A stretch of 64,000 nt of DNA from Chrysomallon squamiferum (taxonomy: Eukaryota; Mollusca; Gastropoda; Neomphalida; Peltospiridae). The stretch covers positions 28,998,438 to 29,062,437 of the forward strand of contig CM022670.1 of assembly GCA_012295275.1 (NCBI GenBank), written 5' to 3'. The translations under genes and the position numbers were made by a program. Within the stretch, counting starts at the first letter, position 1. Every line of letters starts with the position of its first letter. Below the pieces are notes generated by a model. It searched no databases. It saw nothing but the letters and a program-made list of their open reading frames with translations, and was not told the origin of the DNA. Below are positions 29,090 through 41,441 of this stretch, piece by piece.

Positions 29090-29390
29090 TGTGTCCCCCA
29101 CATTGCAAGTCCGGTTTTACTGTTTCTCTTTCGCCACACTCTGATTCGAGCACAAAAAACTTATAAGAGCTAATTGCACCAGATGTATATAAAAACTAAT
29201 TATCTCCCTTTGACGGCCTCTCATTCTCAAGAGTTTAGAAGGTGTGAAAGTTACATAACTCCTGCGCGCCATTGCAAGCCGAAAGCCGAGAAAGCTGACC
29301 GCAGATGCGCCTGCTTATAATTACCTACCTTCTGATGTGTCAATCACAATGTGCCCGAGCCGAGAATGCCATAGATCATGTCCTTTAACA
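29090..29390. promoter_or_regulatory. Candidate intronic enhancer-like island
   Basis: A dense, non-repetitive segment. Motifs seen are TAATTA (29197-29202), CCTTTGA (29207-29213, TCF/LEF-like), AGGTGTGAAA (29240-29249, a T-box half-site), TAATTA (29318-29323) and TGTCAATCA (29338-29346, the complement of the PBX-MEIS site TGATTGACA). This is the best candidate conserved non-coding element in the intron, but conservation could not be tested. Confidence 0.35.
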
Positions 29391-29477
29391 TCGACAGAAT
29401 TTAAAATATTAAGTGTTTAGATGAGTTATTACTGTCACACTCGGTTTAATTATTTGTATAGCCATAATTGCAAAATA

Positions 29478-29509
<32 letters not shown>

Positions 29510-29522
29510 GCGTGCGCTCGCG
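29478..29522. repeat. (GT)n with GC-rich tail
   Basis: A GT run grading into GTGCGTGCGCTCGCGC. Confidence 0.92.
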
Positions 29523-29639
29523 CAAAGGGTGTATAGATGTTTAATATAACGATAAAATATATATGATTCATGTATATACACACACACGCATGCACCTACA
29601 CCTATACATAATATACGTTTCACAACATGACCTTCAAAT

Positions 29640-30690
29640 GACATTTAACAAACCGACAAATACCAAATGGTCTAGAGTTAAAAAATTGTAAATATTTATC
29701 AGAAGAAAAAAGATGTCACTAAAGCATACCCTCTGGAACATTTGTGACAGATCGAACTTTTAACCACTTGACAAAAACTAAAATAATTTATTAGAAAAAG
29801 TTGGTGTTAATCTAGATGACCATCAGAATTCTCTGACACTCAGCTGATTATGTTTCCTTGAGTGAATCAGTGAATTATGGTTTGTCCACTTCTTTAAACT
29901 AGTTATCTACAATATAGTCTTTTTTTCTTTTCTTTTTCTCTCCTTTTTTATGGGTTTTTTGATTTTCGACAAATCTGTGAAATAAAATCATTTTTATACT
30001 CGTTTGTTAGCTGTTTGCATTGTTGTTTGTTTGTTTTCTTTTTTTATTATTATTATTTTTTTAATTTATTTTGTTATATTTTACTGTAACAATATTTATT
30101 AGTAGTAATAGTAATAGTTGCAACAACATTACGAATGCTAGTAGTACTATTAATAATAGCACCAGTAATAAAGCTTGTTGTTTGTGCAGTAGCAGAGCTG
30201 TTAATGTTCTTGTTTGGGTTTTGTGTTATTGTGAAATAACAATGTAATCAATCTGAAAGTTTTTCAGATTTTTTAATATCACCCGTTCCCGGTGACTCAA
30301 ACTCAGTGTGTAAACTTCGTGTTATAGCGCTCCACTCTCGCGATATAAACTTCAACAACCAAAAAGTTCAGGTCAATATTACAGCAAATCAAAATGCAAT
30401 GCAAACAATTCGTTCATGTGCAGAATGCGCTGCTAGAAAGCATTGTGTGTTGTGTACATTTTACATAACGGCTGATCGAATGTTTACAAGTGGTAATAAC
30501 ACACAACATGTACAAATATTTGTTTTGTAATTCAAAGTATTGAAATGTTTTAACGAATGGAGAAAAATAACGGTTAGACACACACAGCTAGGTTTGCAGA
30601 GTTTGTCTGCGATTCTGAAATATCGGGTTTTGTTAAACGTTATTCCATGTATTCTACAGATTTCGTTTCATTTTATTTCTAAAAAAAAAC

Positions 30691-30721
<31 letters not shown>

Positions 30722-31000
30722 TGTATCTTAGCTGCTTTTTATGCTGTTATTTAAGTTCACGTTTATAACGTCTTATCGTCCTGGCGATGATGATGATGAT
30801 GATAATATCACAGGTAAGTAATTCTCAAAGTGGCTATAATAATAATAATAATAACAATAATATAACGAATGTGATTCATTCCCAGTTCATTCAAACACAG
30901 TTATACAAAGGAAAGATGAATCACAATACAAGAAAATAAGAGTTCAGTTGTTTTTTTGTGTTTTTTTTTTTCAACCGTAAAGCTTAACACTAAAGTGAAC
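29640..31000. other. Intronic sequence
   Basis: No gene was seen. It includes an ATT-rich tract (30040-30170), poly-A (30690-30719), GAT triplets (30786-30803) and AAT triplets (30838-30862). Confidence 0.45.
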
Positions 31001-31019
31001 TGTACAGAACTTTTACATT

Positions 31020-31300
31020 GTATTCTGTTTTCCTTGTCTTGTTTGACAACAGACACGACTAAGGCTTGTAGCTACGCATGAGCACGCGATGGTTTATTCC
31101 AGCTGTCAAAGTCACTAAACAGATGATGAAATAACCGATCCAGCTACCATGAAGTTCTTTCTATTCTCTCTCCGCGGAATTATGTCACAAGGAATGACGA
31201 GAGGCTGTCGTGCTGCCAGTGTTGAAACTCTTCACGAAGATCGTGATCAGTCTGATGGACTGGGTCATACGGTGTGGATTTTCATGCACGGCTAAAAGCG
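31020..31300. promoter_or_regulatory. Candidate intronic regulatory island
   Basis: Less AT-rich, non-repetitive sequence with AGCTGTCAAA (31101-31110, TGIF/MEIS-like with an overlapping E-box CAGCTG). Weak evidence. Confidence 0.22.
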
Positions 31301-34215
31301 ATGTTACGCACACGTACTAAATGTTTCACATCTAATTAACGTGACATTGGTCCTTGTCCATCACATCGTATTCTGGAACACTGGAGGGAGGCCTTTTACA
31401 TTCCTCTTGGCATGGATGGTGGTGAGATATGAAAATTGCTCCATGATCGAATTTCATGCCGAGGGAACAAGCATAGATTTCAACTCTCAAAAATTACAGG
31501 TCTCGCTCCCGTTTTAATTAAAGTTGAAAGAAGCTATGCATGCCTGCTTTATTGGATGTGGAATTTCACAGCACCTGCATCATGTTGATACTCTGTTTTT
31601 ATCAGATTGGGCATTAATACGTTGTAAAGATATTTCAAATATTCCAGTATCGACAATGGTGATGGTATTCTGAAACTGTTTTCATGACGGTAGAGGGTTT
31701 CGAGTTTTACGCGGCAGGATACTAAAAACAATCACTTTTGACAATAAAATGCGCTTTTTTTAATTGAAAAATAAATAAATCTTTTTTCTTTTTTCTTTAC
31801 GTTTTTTCTGTTATTATTATTATTATTATTGTTACTATTATTTGTATTTTTTTTTAATTAAATTTATTTTTATTAAATTTAATTTTATTAGTTGGTTTTG
31901 GAGTTGGTGTGTATCTTCTCTTATAATTGAAACAATGAAACGTTTATATGCTTGTTCTTCTTGTTACAACTAGAGTCAGACTGAAAGTTACATGATGTTG
32001 GGTACCTTTTATATCTTATATATGAGCGATACATCATTTCCACGTTTATTATATTTAACAAAACTTCCATCCACTATTTGCTTAAAATGAATTTACTTAA
32101 AGCAGTTTTCTCTCAAATTCGAAATACTTCAGTTTGTTTCGCTTGTTGAATTCCAAAATGTCACCTTATTTACGGTATTTCTACCTTAAACATTTCCTTG
32201 GAAAGACGCGGCAATACTTGTATTAACTTTAATGTCGGAAGCCGTCGTCTTAATTAAATGTAACTTCCTCGGTGATCGGATGATCAAACATGGCGGGCCT
32301 GCGACAATCCGTGATGGCGAACCAGACGTGTCTTGTCCACGTCTTCCGTGTTTACCATCGTCTTTTCCCTCACACAAGAGGTTACCATGGTCATTCAGGG
32401 ATAAATGGAATCCTTGATCAGCCTGGGAATAATATTGTCATGGTGGTTTTAAGGTGTATTCTTTTGTGTCAGACTGTTTGAGAAAGTTAATGTCAGTTTA
32501 CACAATGATGTGACAAGAGGTGAATATCACGAGAGACCGTCACGATTATTCAAAGGTAAATTGGAATCACTGAAGTGTTTGGGAATTATACTGTTTTTTG
32601 TATTGTGAAGATTTTTTTTTTTTTTTTCCACGAGTGAATATGAAGAAACAATATAAAGTTTAGTCAATGTTGAATGGATCGGCCTGAGGAATAATAATTA
32701 GTTGATATTTTTAAGCTGCATCGATCATTTTCATAGAGAAGGTTAATATCACATTATACAATGATGAGACAGTGATTGCGACATAATGATTAATATGCGA
32801 GTAAGTATTACGATAGTTTAATCAACATTAGGTGAATAGTTCAGAAATCATAAATTTTTATGTAATCGTCAGGTGAAAAAGAAGATATTGTAAGATCTGT
32901 ATAAATATCTTAACGAATGATTTCTAATCCAGAATTCACCATTTCATAATCGTTATAGTAAAACAATCATACCAAACCAACGAGGAAAAAAAATAAACAA
33001 AAAACGACAAAAGTTACAAGACCAGCCTTTGAGTAGCTTTTTAAAGAAAGTTAACATGTCTGTGACAAAAGTATTTATATACACTGTACGTCCTAACAGG
33101 ACCAAACTTTTGAACAATTCTCATCTTAGGACAAGTGGGACGTCCATATTGCAAAGAAGGACAATTTTTAAAAAAGCACGTTTTATGACTACGTATCTGA
33201 CACCGTCGTCGTCTCCAGTACGACCATCGCAGTCACAACAACGACAACGACGGTTATTCTAACACAGTATTCATCTCTAGTTATTCCTTTACTTCAGCGC
33301 TGAAAATACGTCAACACAACGCCATTCTCGAACAATGTTTGTCCTGACCGCAAGTGAGGATGAAAAATGCTCCCGACAGTCACGTTGCAGCGCGAAGCCC
33401 CTGTAACAGACGTCATCGCAGAAGCTGCTGGTTGTCGTGTCCGACATTCCAATAACAGAGTGCACCTCAAACAAGAAATAATTGGCATAAACAGCCAGTA
33501 TGTGTTAAACACACTTCGAGGTCAGTGTCATGGTATTTGTGTATGTGTTAGTATTGTTTTTGTTGTTTTCTCGCAATAGCTTGACAAGACCGCATATCGC
33601 CAATGTATATCAGAATGTAATGCTCTTTTCTTTTTCTTTTTATTGTTTTTGGTTTTTATGTCTATCTGTGTAACCTTTTCAAACAGCCGGAGTGACTGGA
33701 TGCTTATTCACTACAGAACTGCTTATAAAATATATATACTTTTTAAAAACCTTAATTTTTACCAAAAAGACACGTCTAATACCTGATTAAATTAGATCTG
33801 TGGAATAATATACGAGAATTATACTGGAGGTCACCGGAAAGTAGCGAATAAGGTGGTTAATGGTTCCACTTTATCTGAAAATCAAATTACTTCGCTGATG
33901 ACGTAACAACACGGAAACGTAGCGGTAACGGAACCACTCCAAGTTCATTGACTGCGGATACGTATGTCAAGTGGTTGACTGGTCTACTGTGGCTTACGTC
34001 CGGTTTGCGAGTAGTATTTGCCTTAAGAGCAGCACGCTTGTAACTTCAGTGTAGTGTGTAATATGTCGAGTAATAGTTGGTAACGTTAACCAGTTGATCG
34101 AGTAATTAGCTAGAAAACTGACGAAATAAAATCCTATTGCCATAGCTCGTGTTATACGATACTCTGTGACTGCAGATTAGATTAGTTTATATGATGCCTA
34201 TTTTACTTGGTCTTG
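31301..34215. other. Intronic sequence
   Basis: No gene was recognised. 32200-32480 and 33180-33530 are balanced in composition and hold overlapping 60-77 codon frames on both strands, none with a family signature. A T-rich stretch lies at 31735-31890. Confidence 0.4.
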
Positions 34216-34217
34216 TA

Positions 34218-34220
<3 letters not shown>

Positions 34221-34282
<62 letters not shown>
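34221..34282. repeat. (GT)n microsatellite
   Basis: About 31 GT units, the longest GT/CA array here. Confidence 0.97.
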
Positions 34283-34283
<1 letters not shown>

Positions 34284-34988
34284 CCTATTGAAATGAAAGA
34301 ACAAAACATTTCTGTAGGCTACCATTATTAATAACAGTAAAATATATTTTATATTCAAATTATAAAAAGACTGGAAAGCAGCGATTGTAATAAACCTGTC
34401 ATTAAACACAGTTTGAAACGGGAAAATCATCTAAAGACACACAGGAAAAAGTACTGTAATAATTTGACCTGGCAGTACAAGTCGACTAAAACACAGTTAG
34501 TCTGTTATTATTATACATGGCCTGAATATGGAACAGTGACAAAAATGTTGTTTTGGGGGGATTTTTTTGACTCGTGTGATTTCAAATAATAATATTATGG
34601 GGTTTTTTTAAGTGGCAGATATGTATGGAGGTAACTGAAGATACTAATCTATATAATAATGTGAAAAACAGAAAGAAAACCGAACAAAGAAAAGAAAGAA
34701 AGAAAGAAATGAAGAAAGATAATAATTTTTTTAAAATCAGTACCTTCAATATCTTACGCAGTATTAGTTATCTAGAAAACATTAGTAAGACAGTTATCTA
34801 AGTAGTATTATTAAGAACAATATTAGTTTACCGCAGGTTAAGGATATCACACCCAATCACAATTGAAACTCCCACTCAGAAACGCGTGCCTGTAACGGAT
34901 GCTAAGACAGCATTTCACAGCTCGACCAGAGCAAGTAACTGGAGTAATTAAAATATCAGCAGTAATTAATTTTCAAAAGCCAACTTAC

Positions 34989-35219
34989 CATTTCCTCTCG
35001 TAGGCGTTCCATTGCCAGGTCTATAGAATTCTTCTGCTTCCCGTTTCCGTTGGCATCAATGGCAGACACAGAGGTCTTTTCCCACTTTTGTTTCATCGCT
35101 TCTGCTGTTTCCATTCTGGAGTTATAGAATTTTCGGCACGCGTTCGACAGTTCTATAGACGCCGTGTATTTGTCGGTTTCTTCTTTGCCAGGCACTTGTA
35201 GATATGCCATCGTATCCAT
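34989..35219 (-). CDS. LURAP1/FAM89-family adaptor protein, coding exon 1
   Basis: First coding exon (77 codons) of the only supportable gene. The ATG at 35219-35217 is the first after an in-frame TGA seven codons upstream, and its context (GACATGG, G at -3 and +4) is good for initiation. A second in-frame Met follows three codons later. The encoded N-terminus carries a helical basic/acidic stretch with ELSNACRKFYNSRMETAEAM, which resembles in place and character the ELERVYSQRSRIHDEL region of vertebrate FAM89 proteins. It ends with DLAMERLREEM, the start of the family's leucine-rich core (ALRKEM in FAM89; LRQEM in LURAP1L). The exon stops at ATG|GTAAGT (donor 34988-34983), a near-perfect 5' splice site in phase 0. 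Reading on past the donor gives only ten unrelated residues before a stop. Family membership is well supported. Which paralogue group it belongs to (LURAP1, LURAP1L or FAM89A/B) is not resolved, so no symbol is given. A 5' non-coding exon further upstream is possible. Confidence 0.82.
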
Positions 35220-36010
35220 GTCCTTATTTGCAAACGGTCAAACACAACACATAAATATGCTGAATAAAGCTTATATTCAAAAGTATATGATGCTATATTT
35301 TTTTTAACACTTCTTCGATTATTATAACTTCTGAACTAAGCAATAAAATCAAAGTTTTTAAAATTTGTTTTCAGAATTGTATAATACAATTGCGATTTCT
35401 CTGAAATTCAGTACAGAAGACAGTAGACAATATTTTGTTTTCCAAAACTGTTGATTATCCTTTGAGTAAAGTGTCCTTGCGACGGAATGGAACAAGTGCG
35501 TCTAAGTATTATATTCACTGTGGTCCTTTTGTACGTGCCCAGTGTGTACAAGAAGACTATAGAGATAACGTAATCCAATGCAGTTTTCCTTTCTTCTGCC
35601 TTCTGTTAGACAATAGCGGAGAAGCTCTCGCCGCTTGTGATATCTGCTGAATGTTCAAACCAAACATACGGTGGCCAGTAAATCTGAAAGCGACGCAAAG
35701 AAAGCTGACGTCTGATTGGTCGACGAGTTGTACACACGAGTTTGACTGGGACAGTGGGAGGAGTTATAGCTCGTTGACGCACAACAAAGGAGGAGATAAA
35801 ATTCTACTCGATAACGAGTGTGTTTGTATTCTGCGTTCTCTTCCAATATTTCGCGAGCACCTGAGACAGGAGAAGTATTTTATTTTCTTCTTCTTTTGCC
35901 CCCTTTCTCTTCGACTGCTATAAACGATAAGTTTTACTACTACATTTCTCCTTCGTATCGCCAACTCTCTTGTACTCTGATGTGCTGTCAGTTGGAATGA
36001 TCGAAACAAG
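35220..36010 (-). promoter_or_regulatory. Probable 5' UTR and promoter side of the LURAP1/FAM89-family gene
   Basis: This stretch upstream of the start codon is richer in CpG and less repetitive than its surroundings from about 35430 on. On the minus strand it contains ACCAATCAGA (35720-35711), a textbook NF-Y/CCAAT box. It overlaps at 35711 a CRE half-site (TGACGT on the plus strand, 35706-35711). No convincing TATA box or initiator could be placed. The transcription start is unknown. Confidence 0.4.
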
Positions 36011-36289
36011 CTGACTCAGGTCGAAGCTAAAATTAGAGACTTGATAGACGATACATCGCTAATTAATAAAGTGCATGCTTGGATAGACTTGTAACAACAA
36101 ACCACCGAACCATGGCGTGACTTGCTCTCGAAATCTGACATTTAAACCAGAATGTTTGATAAAGGCTTAATTTTTCTTTTCTTTTCGAATATCGTTATGT
36201 AAAATACTTTATAGATTTTTTTCTTGTCTTATTGTGGGGTTTAGTTTTGCATGCTATTGGCAAATATGTAAGCTTTCTTTCTCTGTGTG

Positions 36290-36509
36290 TCTCTTTACCA
36301 CTCTCTCTGTCTGTCTGTCATCTCTCCACTAATCCATCTATTTATCTATCTATTAGTCTGTTTATTTATCTGTCTATCTGTATATCCATTTGTCTCTTTA
36401 TCAATCTATCCATCTATCTATATGTGTGTGTCTCTCGCTCTTTATATATATTTATATTTATCTATCTACACATTTGTTTATCTATCTTTCTATTTATCTG
36501 TTTGTCTAC

Positions 36510-36545
<36 letters not shown>

Positions 36546-36565
36546 ATATATATATATATATATTA
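36290..36565. repeat. Degenerate (TCTA/TCTG)n array ending in (TA)n
   Basis: Tetranucleotide array, pure at about 36510-36545, then TA to 36563. Tyr/Ile/Ser/Leu-rich frames across it are artefacts. Confidence 0.93.
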
Positions 36566-36715
36566 TCTGTATATTTAAACTATCACTTTCTTTTACTGCC
36601 GATCTATCTCCTCTTCTTCTTTCTTTTTCTCTCACTCTTTTTGTTTTTACTCTTCACTTCATTTTTCTCTCTTATCTTTTACCCCTTTTCTCTCTTTGTC
36701 TTTCTTTCTATTTTT
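36566..36715. repeat. Polypyrimidine tract
   Basis: CTT, TTC and TCT-rich sequence with few purines. Confidence 0.75.
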
Positions 36716-37220
36716 GAAATCTGATTCCAGTATGAAAACGTCATACTGAAAACATGTGTCATACTGCGGCAACATGATCACTGTGTTCTTACCTGTTATC
36801 TGAAGGATTGTAATGTTAACAAGAGATTTTCGTCTTCCGGATCGCCATAATATTGATCCGTCGATTCCCTTATCAGGAAACTTAACAACACTGACACGTT
36901 ATTATGTCATGGATAATGTTTGGTCACGAAGTAATTGCACGAGATAAAAAAAAAAGAAGAAGAAGAAACGAAAATAACTAAAAACAGATGTGCAAAAACC
37001 ATCGTCTGCAGTCTTACGACAGAATAGCCAAATAATTATTTTAATAAATTGATTATGTTATAAACATAAGATAATAAATATAAAAGGCAAATTTTGTTAG
37101 TTGAACATTTCTGAACGAGAAGTGTAGGAACGGATTCGCGAGTTGAAAAAATGGAGGCTAACTCATTAATCTTTGTGGCAGACATGTTATTCTCCATAAT
37201 TAATTCTGCATACTTTTTAA
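36716..37220. other. Non-coding sequence
   Basis: No gene was seen. Confidence 0.5.
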
Positions 37221-37221
37221 T

Positions 37222-37417
37222 GAAAATAATATATTATTAATATTTAAAAAAAGAAAAAATAACTCCATGCAATAAAACAAATGATAACAAAATGTTATTA
37301 ATATTTTAAAAAATAAACAACTCCATACAATAATAGAAACTGAAAATAAAATATTATTTATATTTAAAAAGAATAACTTTACATAATAATACTAATGAAA
37401 ATAAAATTAATATAAAG
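37222..37417. repeat. Diverged ~59-bp tandem repeat
   Basis: About 3.3 units begin at 37222, 37283, 37342 and 37397, each opening with GAAAATAA or GATAACAA, followed by ATTATTAATATTT, an A-rich stretch and ACTCCATACAATAA or a variant. Spacing is 61, 59 and 55 bp. Confidence 0.8.
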
Positions 37418-37729
37418 AACACGCGTTTTTCTAAATCTCCTGTAATAAAAATGTCGTTCACGTTGCAGTTCGTGGACAGGTGTCAAACACGCTGTCTGCG
37501 TCAGTTAACGAGTGAAACACTGCAGAAGAAAAGAGATTTATTATCAAACTAAAATTACAGGATATTGCGACATTCTTACATCTTCATTTATTTAAAGTGA
37601 TTGCACAAATAATCTTTGTCGTCTCTTGAAAAACTAAAACTGAATAATTATGATCAGTAGAAATACAAAAAGCAAGGTGGATGCAGTTTATATAATTGTT
37701 TTTATAATTATTGTCACTTAACTGTAAAA

Positions 37730-37806
37730 CCTTTTATTTATTTATTTATTTATTTATAAGTATGATTGTAAATATTACTGTTCTTTCTATATTTGTTCTG
37801 TATTCA

Positions 37807-37843
<37 letters not shown>
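37730..37843. repeat. (TTTA)n and (TC)n
   Basis: TTTA units at about 37734-37757 and a short TC array at 37812-37843. Confidence 0.92.
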
Positions 37844-37846
<3 letters not shown>

Positions 37847-37914
37847 GTATTTATTTATATTTCATTGTTTTGTTACTGTTATTATTTAAACTGTATTTTA
37901 TTATGCATGACTTC

Positions 37915-38280
37915 TTATGTATACACATGCATACTCACGCAAACATAAGTATATATATACCAATGTACCCAAACACATATACTTACATATATAATAAACA
38001 GACATACATACATACATACATTCACACATGCACTTACACATGTGCATAGACATACATATTTATGCACTCATACACACACAAACACACACATATATACATA
38101 CACACATACACATATATCTATGCATAGATACACACATTTATACATACAGAAACACACACTCATAAATTTGCAAATATACACACATAAACACATTTATGGA
38201 CACATACACCTGCAACCACAAACATGCATAAACGCATACACACACACACATATATATAGCTATACATATACATATATATT
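37915..38280. repeat. Degenerate (ACAT/ACAC)n tract
   Basis: About 365 bp of decayed CATA, CACA and TATA units. The His/Thr/Tyr-rich frames here are artefacts. Confidence 0.9.
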
Positions 38281-39430
38281 GTGTATTTACAGTGCAACAA
38301 ATACACTTTTACGCAAAACAAACAACAACCCGAAAGTTTGCGAAATGTATTTGGAGTGTTACGTTGCATTGAACGCCTACCGTACAACTTTAAACTAGAC
38401 TATCCCCAACCTGAAAACCAGCACAGCTCTGATCAAACATGTCACCTTGCTGTAATTCTGCTGCAAATAAATATAAAGAAGGTCGTGAAAACCGGAAAGA
38501 GCCGAAAAACAACTAAGGACGAGTGAAAGGTGACACTTGGCGACACATCACAGAAAATATATAAACTATATCTCGTCAAAATACAGTCTGATAATTGTGT
38601 AAACAAGGCTCATGGACAACACTTTTATACGTGTTTGACGTCAAGGTATATAATATATTTGATTATGTAAAAATGAGATTTGTATTTTTACTAGTTTTGT
38701 ATAATAATAAATAATATTTCGTCCTTTTTAATATTTGTTTTGCAGATCCTATATAATTCTTTTCTATAACGTTTTATCTTAATTTAGCGTTTTTTTAATT
38801 AAGTTAATTTAGCATTTTTGTTTCATTTTTTTTGTTTTTTTTTTTTTTTTTTTAAGACTGAGTCATGCTTATTCGAAATTTTATTTTCATTTAATAATGC
38901 AATTATTCGCGAAGAAATAAAATGAAATTATTGCCTTTTCTTTTTTCTTTGTTTGTCTGGGGATTTTTCATTTCATATTAATCTCGTTCAAATCGCATTT
39001 ATGCTGAGAAATGTCATTAATGTCTGCCCATGCAATTAAAACAAAAAATCGGTGAGTATTTTTTAAACATTCCAAGGTGTCAGACCAATAGTTTTTGTAT
39101 AACGGTTACATAAAAGGGAAAGCTGGTTGCCAGGATTCAGTTAATAACACGGCATTTTTTTACATGTATTTCCAGTGAACAGTAACACACACGGAAATCT
39201 TTCATACACTAATCGCGGAGTCGAGGCAGGAATGGGATATAATTTTCAAAAAACCACTTTGAGTATTGACCGTGCGCCGTGTCACGTCAGCACAAGCGAA
39301 CTAACAGATCCCACTCCTCAGTGTGCACGGAAATTGTACAATAAGTCAAAACAGTAGTTGTCGGTTAACAAGACGTGACTGCGACACTGTATCAGACGTA
39401 GCGTCAACGTCGTGCCAGGGTGAATCCGAT
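38281..39430. other. Non-coding sequence
   Basis: No gene was recognised. It contains a palindromic CRE (TTGACGTCAA, 38635-38644), a poly-T run (about 38838-38852) and a balanced-composition stretch at 39170-39430. Confidence 0.45.
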
Positions 39431-39439
39431 GTCAACGTC

Positions 39440-39565
39440 TCTCTAATGTTGATCACAAATATTTCTACTGCGCTAAATTTCCTTCTTAATTGAGCAGCTC
39501 AGACAGCAGCCTGTTTGCTGCATGAAGATCATTTCCTTGTTTGTATTATAACGACGAGGAATTCC
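39440..39565. promoter_or_regulatory. Candidate regulatory island
   Basis: Non-repetitive segment with TTAATTGAG, CAGCTCAGACAGCAGCC, TGTTTGC (Fox-like) and ATTTCCTT (ETS-like). Resemblance to an enhancer is by texture only. Confidence 0.25.
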
Positions 39566-39719
39566 TCTCACTATTAGATTTTTGTTACAAATTGTAATTG
39601 TTTTAATTTTTTGTTTTGGTTTCTTTAATTTTAATGTTAATATTTATTACCTGAAGTATAATAATAAACGTATCACAGCGAAATCCAGGCTGTCTTTAAA
39701 GAAATTTGGAGGACAACAT

Positions 39720-39960
39720 AAAAATGAAATGAATAAATAAGTAATATGTAACTAAGTAAGTATGTGAATAAGTAAATATGTGAATACGTAAGTAAATAAA
39801 TAACGAAAACAATGAATGAATGAACAAATATACATTTGTACTTGTGCATGTATGTGTGTGTTTGTACCTACATGTATGTGTACGTGTTATATGTTTGCGT
39901 ATGTGCCATGTATGTTTGTACGTGCAAGCGTGTGTGTCTGTGTGTGTAATAATTAAAAAC
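39720..39960. repeat. Degenerate tetranucleotide tract
   Basis: AAGT, AATG and GTAT/GTGT units in decayed blocks. Confidence 0.8.
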
Positions 39961-40379
39961 AATATATATAATTATTTTGCTAATATAGAAATAGGTTATT
40001 ATTGTCATTGTTAATTAAAGAAGCACTTTCAGGAATTCAGCTATAAATCATTTGTATCACAGTTTATTGACAGCTGCGGTTTATCTATGGAATCCCGTTA
40101 GTGCCATCTTCCTGTGATTGTCCTCTCTGGAATTTGACAAAAGAAAGACGATGATATCTGTATAAGTAAAGCCATAAACAATGGACAGAACTAATTACAA
40201 AGGTTTACATATACAATACAAAATGTCCGCCTTTAAATATATTGGACAGGTGAATGTAGCTTTATAGATAGTGAAAACAATGAAGATTTTGATATCAGAT
40301 TAAATATATATTAATCACGTATCATACAGCGTTGAGCATAAAACAATACTGTACAGAATCAACATGTGTAGATATACGA

Positions 40380-40474
40380 ATGCATACATACTATATAGTA
40401 CAGATATACATAACTATATATATTATTTTCCTTCTGTCTCCGTATGTATATATCTAAATATATATGTATGTATA

Positions 40475-40509
<35 letters not shown>

Positions 40510-40580
40510 CTGCCTGCCTATCTGTATATAAACATACACATGAACACACATACATGTAGACATAATACACACATAGGAGA
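40380..40580. repeat. Degenerate (ATAC/GTAT)n tract
   Basis: TATA, GTAT (about 40482-40509) and ACAT units. Confidence 0.88.
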
Positions 40581-41410
40581 GGAAGAATTGGATGAGCGAA
40601 ACGGAAAAGGAAAAATGTACCCGGCGGTGAGCGAAACAAAAAGAAATAAACAAATTTTCACGGACTATGCTTACTTCGATTAAAAAAAACCTTATTATTC
40701 CTAAACCAGATTGTAAGTAAACGCTGTACATTTTGCGATATGAAAGAATACTAGTTATATGTAACCAAAGTTTAGTGTGAATTTCTTTGACTGTTTCCTT
40801 AACTGATAGTTGACATATGCCATAATGTCAAAGCTTTACTGTTAAAATATATACATAACGCGTGTAGATCGTTAGAGCTGAGGAAGAGAAGCTTGAAGGA
40901 GAGGCTAATTAAAGTTACTTGTTAAAATTAACCGTTATACAATGATAATTAACCGTTATTATTTTCAGGCGTTACTAGACATTCAATAGAGCATGAAGCA
41001 TTTTCATTTCCTGTCCACATTTTGAATGTTTTATTATATCCCCACATCTGCTTATGTTCGGATATAACTTCTATGACCATAAGTATTAAAAACAATGATG
41101 AAATTCGAGTGTTTAATATTTTACTCAGAGAATTTTGAAATCTTTTACTACTTCTTCTTCTTATAGTTGTTGTTGTTGTCATTATTTAAAAATGCGTCTC
41201 TGTCTATCTATCTATCAGTCCATCCCTGTGTCTTATGTCTATTTTATACATTATATACATTATCTTTTTTCATTTTCATTACTAAGAAAGACTATTTAAT
41301 TTAATTTAATTTATATTATTTTTTATATTGATGTCAAAGCTATTATATTATTTTATTATTTAATATTTTATTTTGCAAAAAAATCCAAAAGATAAAACGT
41401 TATAGAAAAG
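40581..41410. other. Non-coding sequence
   Basis: No gene was recognised. Confidence 0.5.
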
Positions 41411-41414
41411 AATT

Positions 41415-41441
41415 GTGTGTGTGTGTGTGTGTGTGTGTGAT
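41415..41441. repeat. (GT)n microsatellite
   Basis: About thirteen GT units. Confidence 0.93.

Noticed and set aside
32186-33579. Several overlapping 60-77 codon frames within the intron
   Set aside because: They are open on both strands at once because of locally balanced composition. None has a recognisable domain, and all lie inside the inferred intron.
36232-36724. 161-codon Tyr/Ile/Ser/Leu frame resembling a membrane protein
   Set aside because: It is produced by degenerate TCTA/TCTG repeats and polypyrimidine sequence, and two overlapping frames are open at once.
37711-38398. His/Thr/Tyr-rich open frames
   Set aside because: Degenerate ACAT/ACAC repeats explain them.
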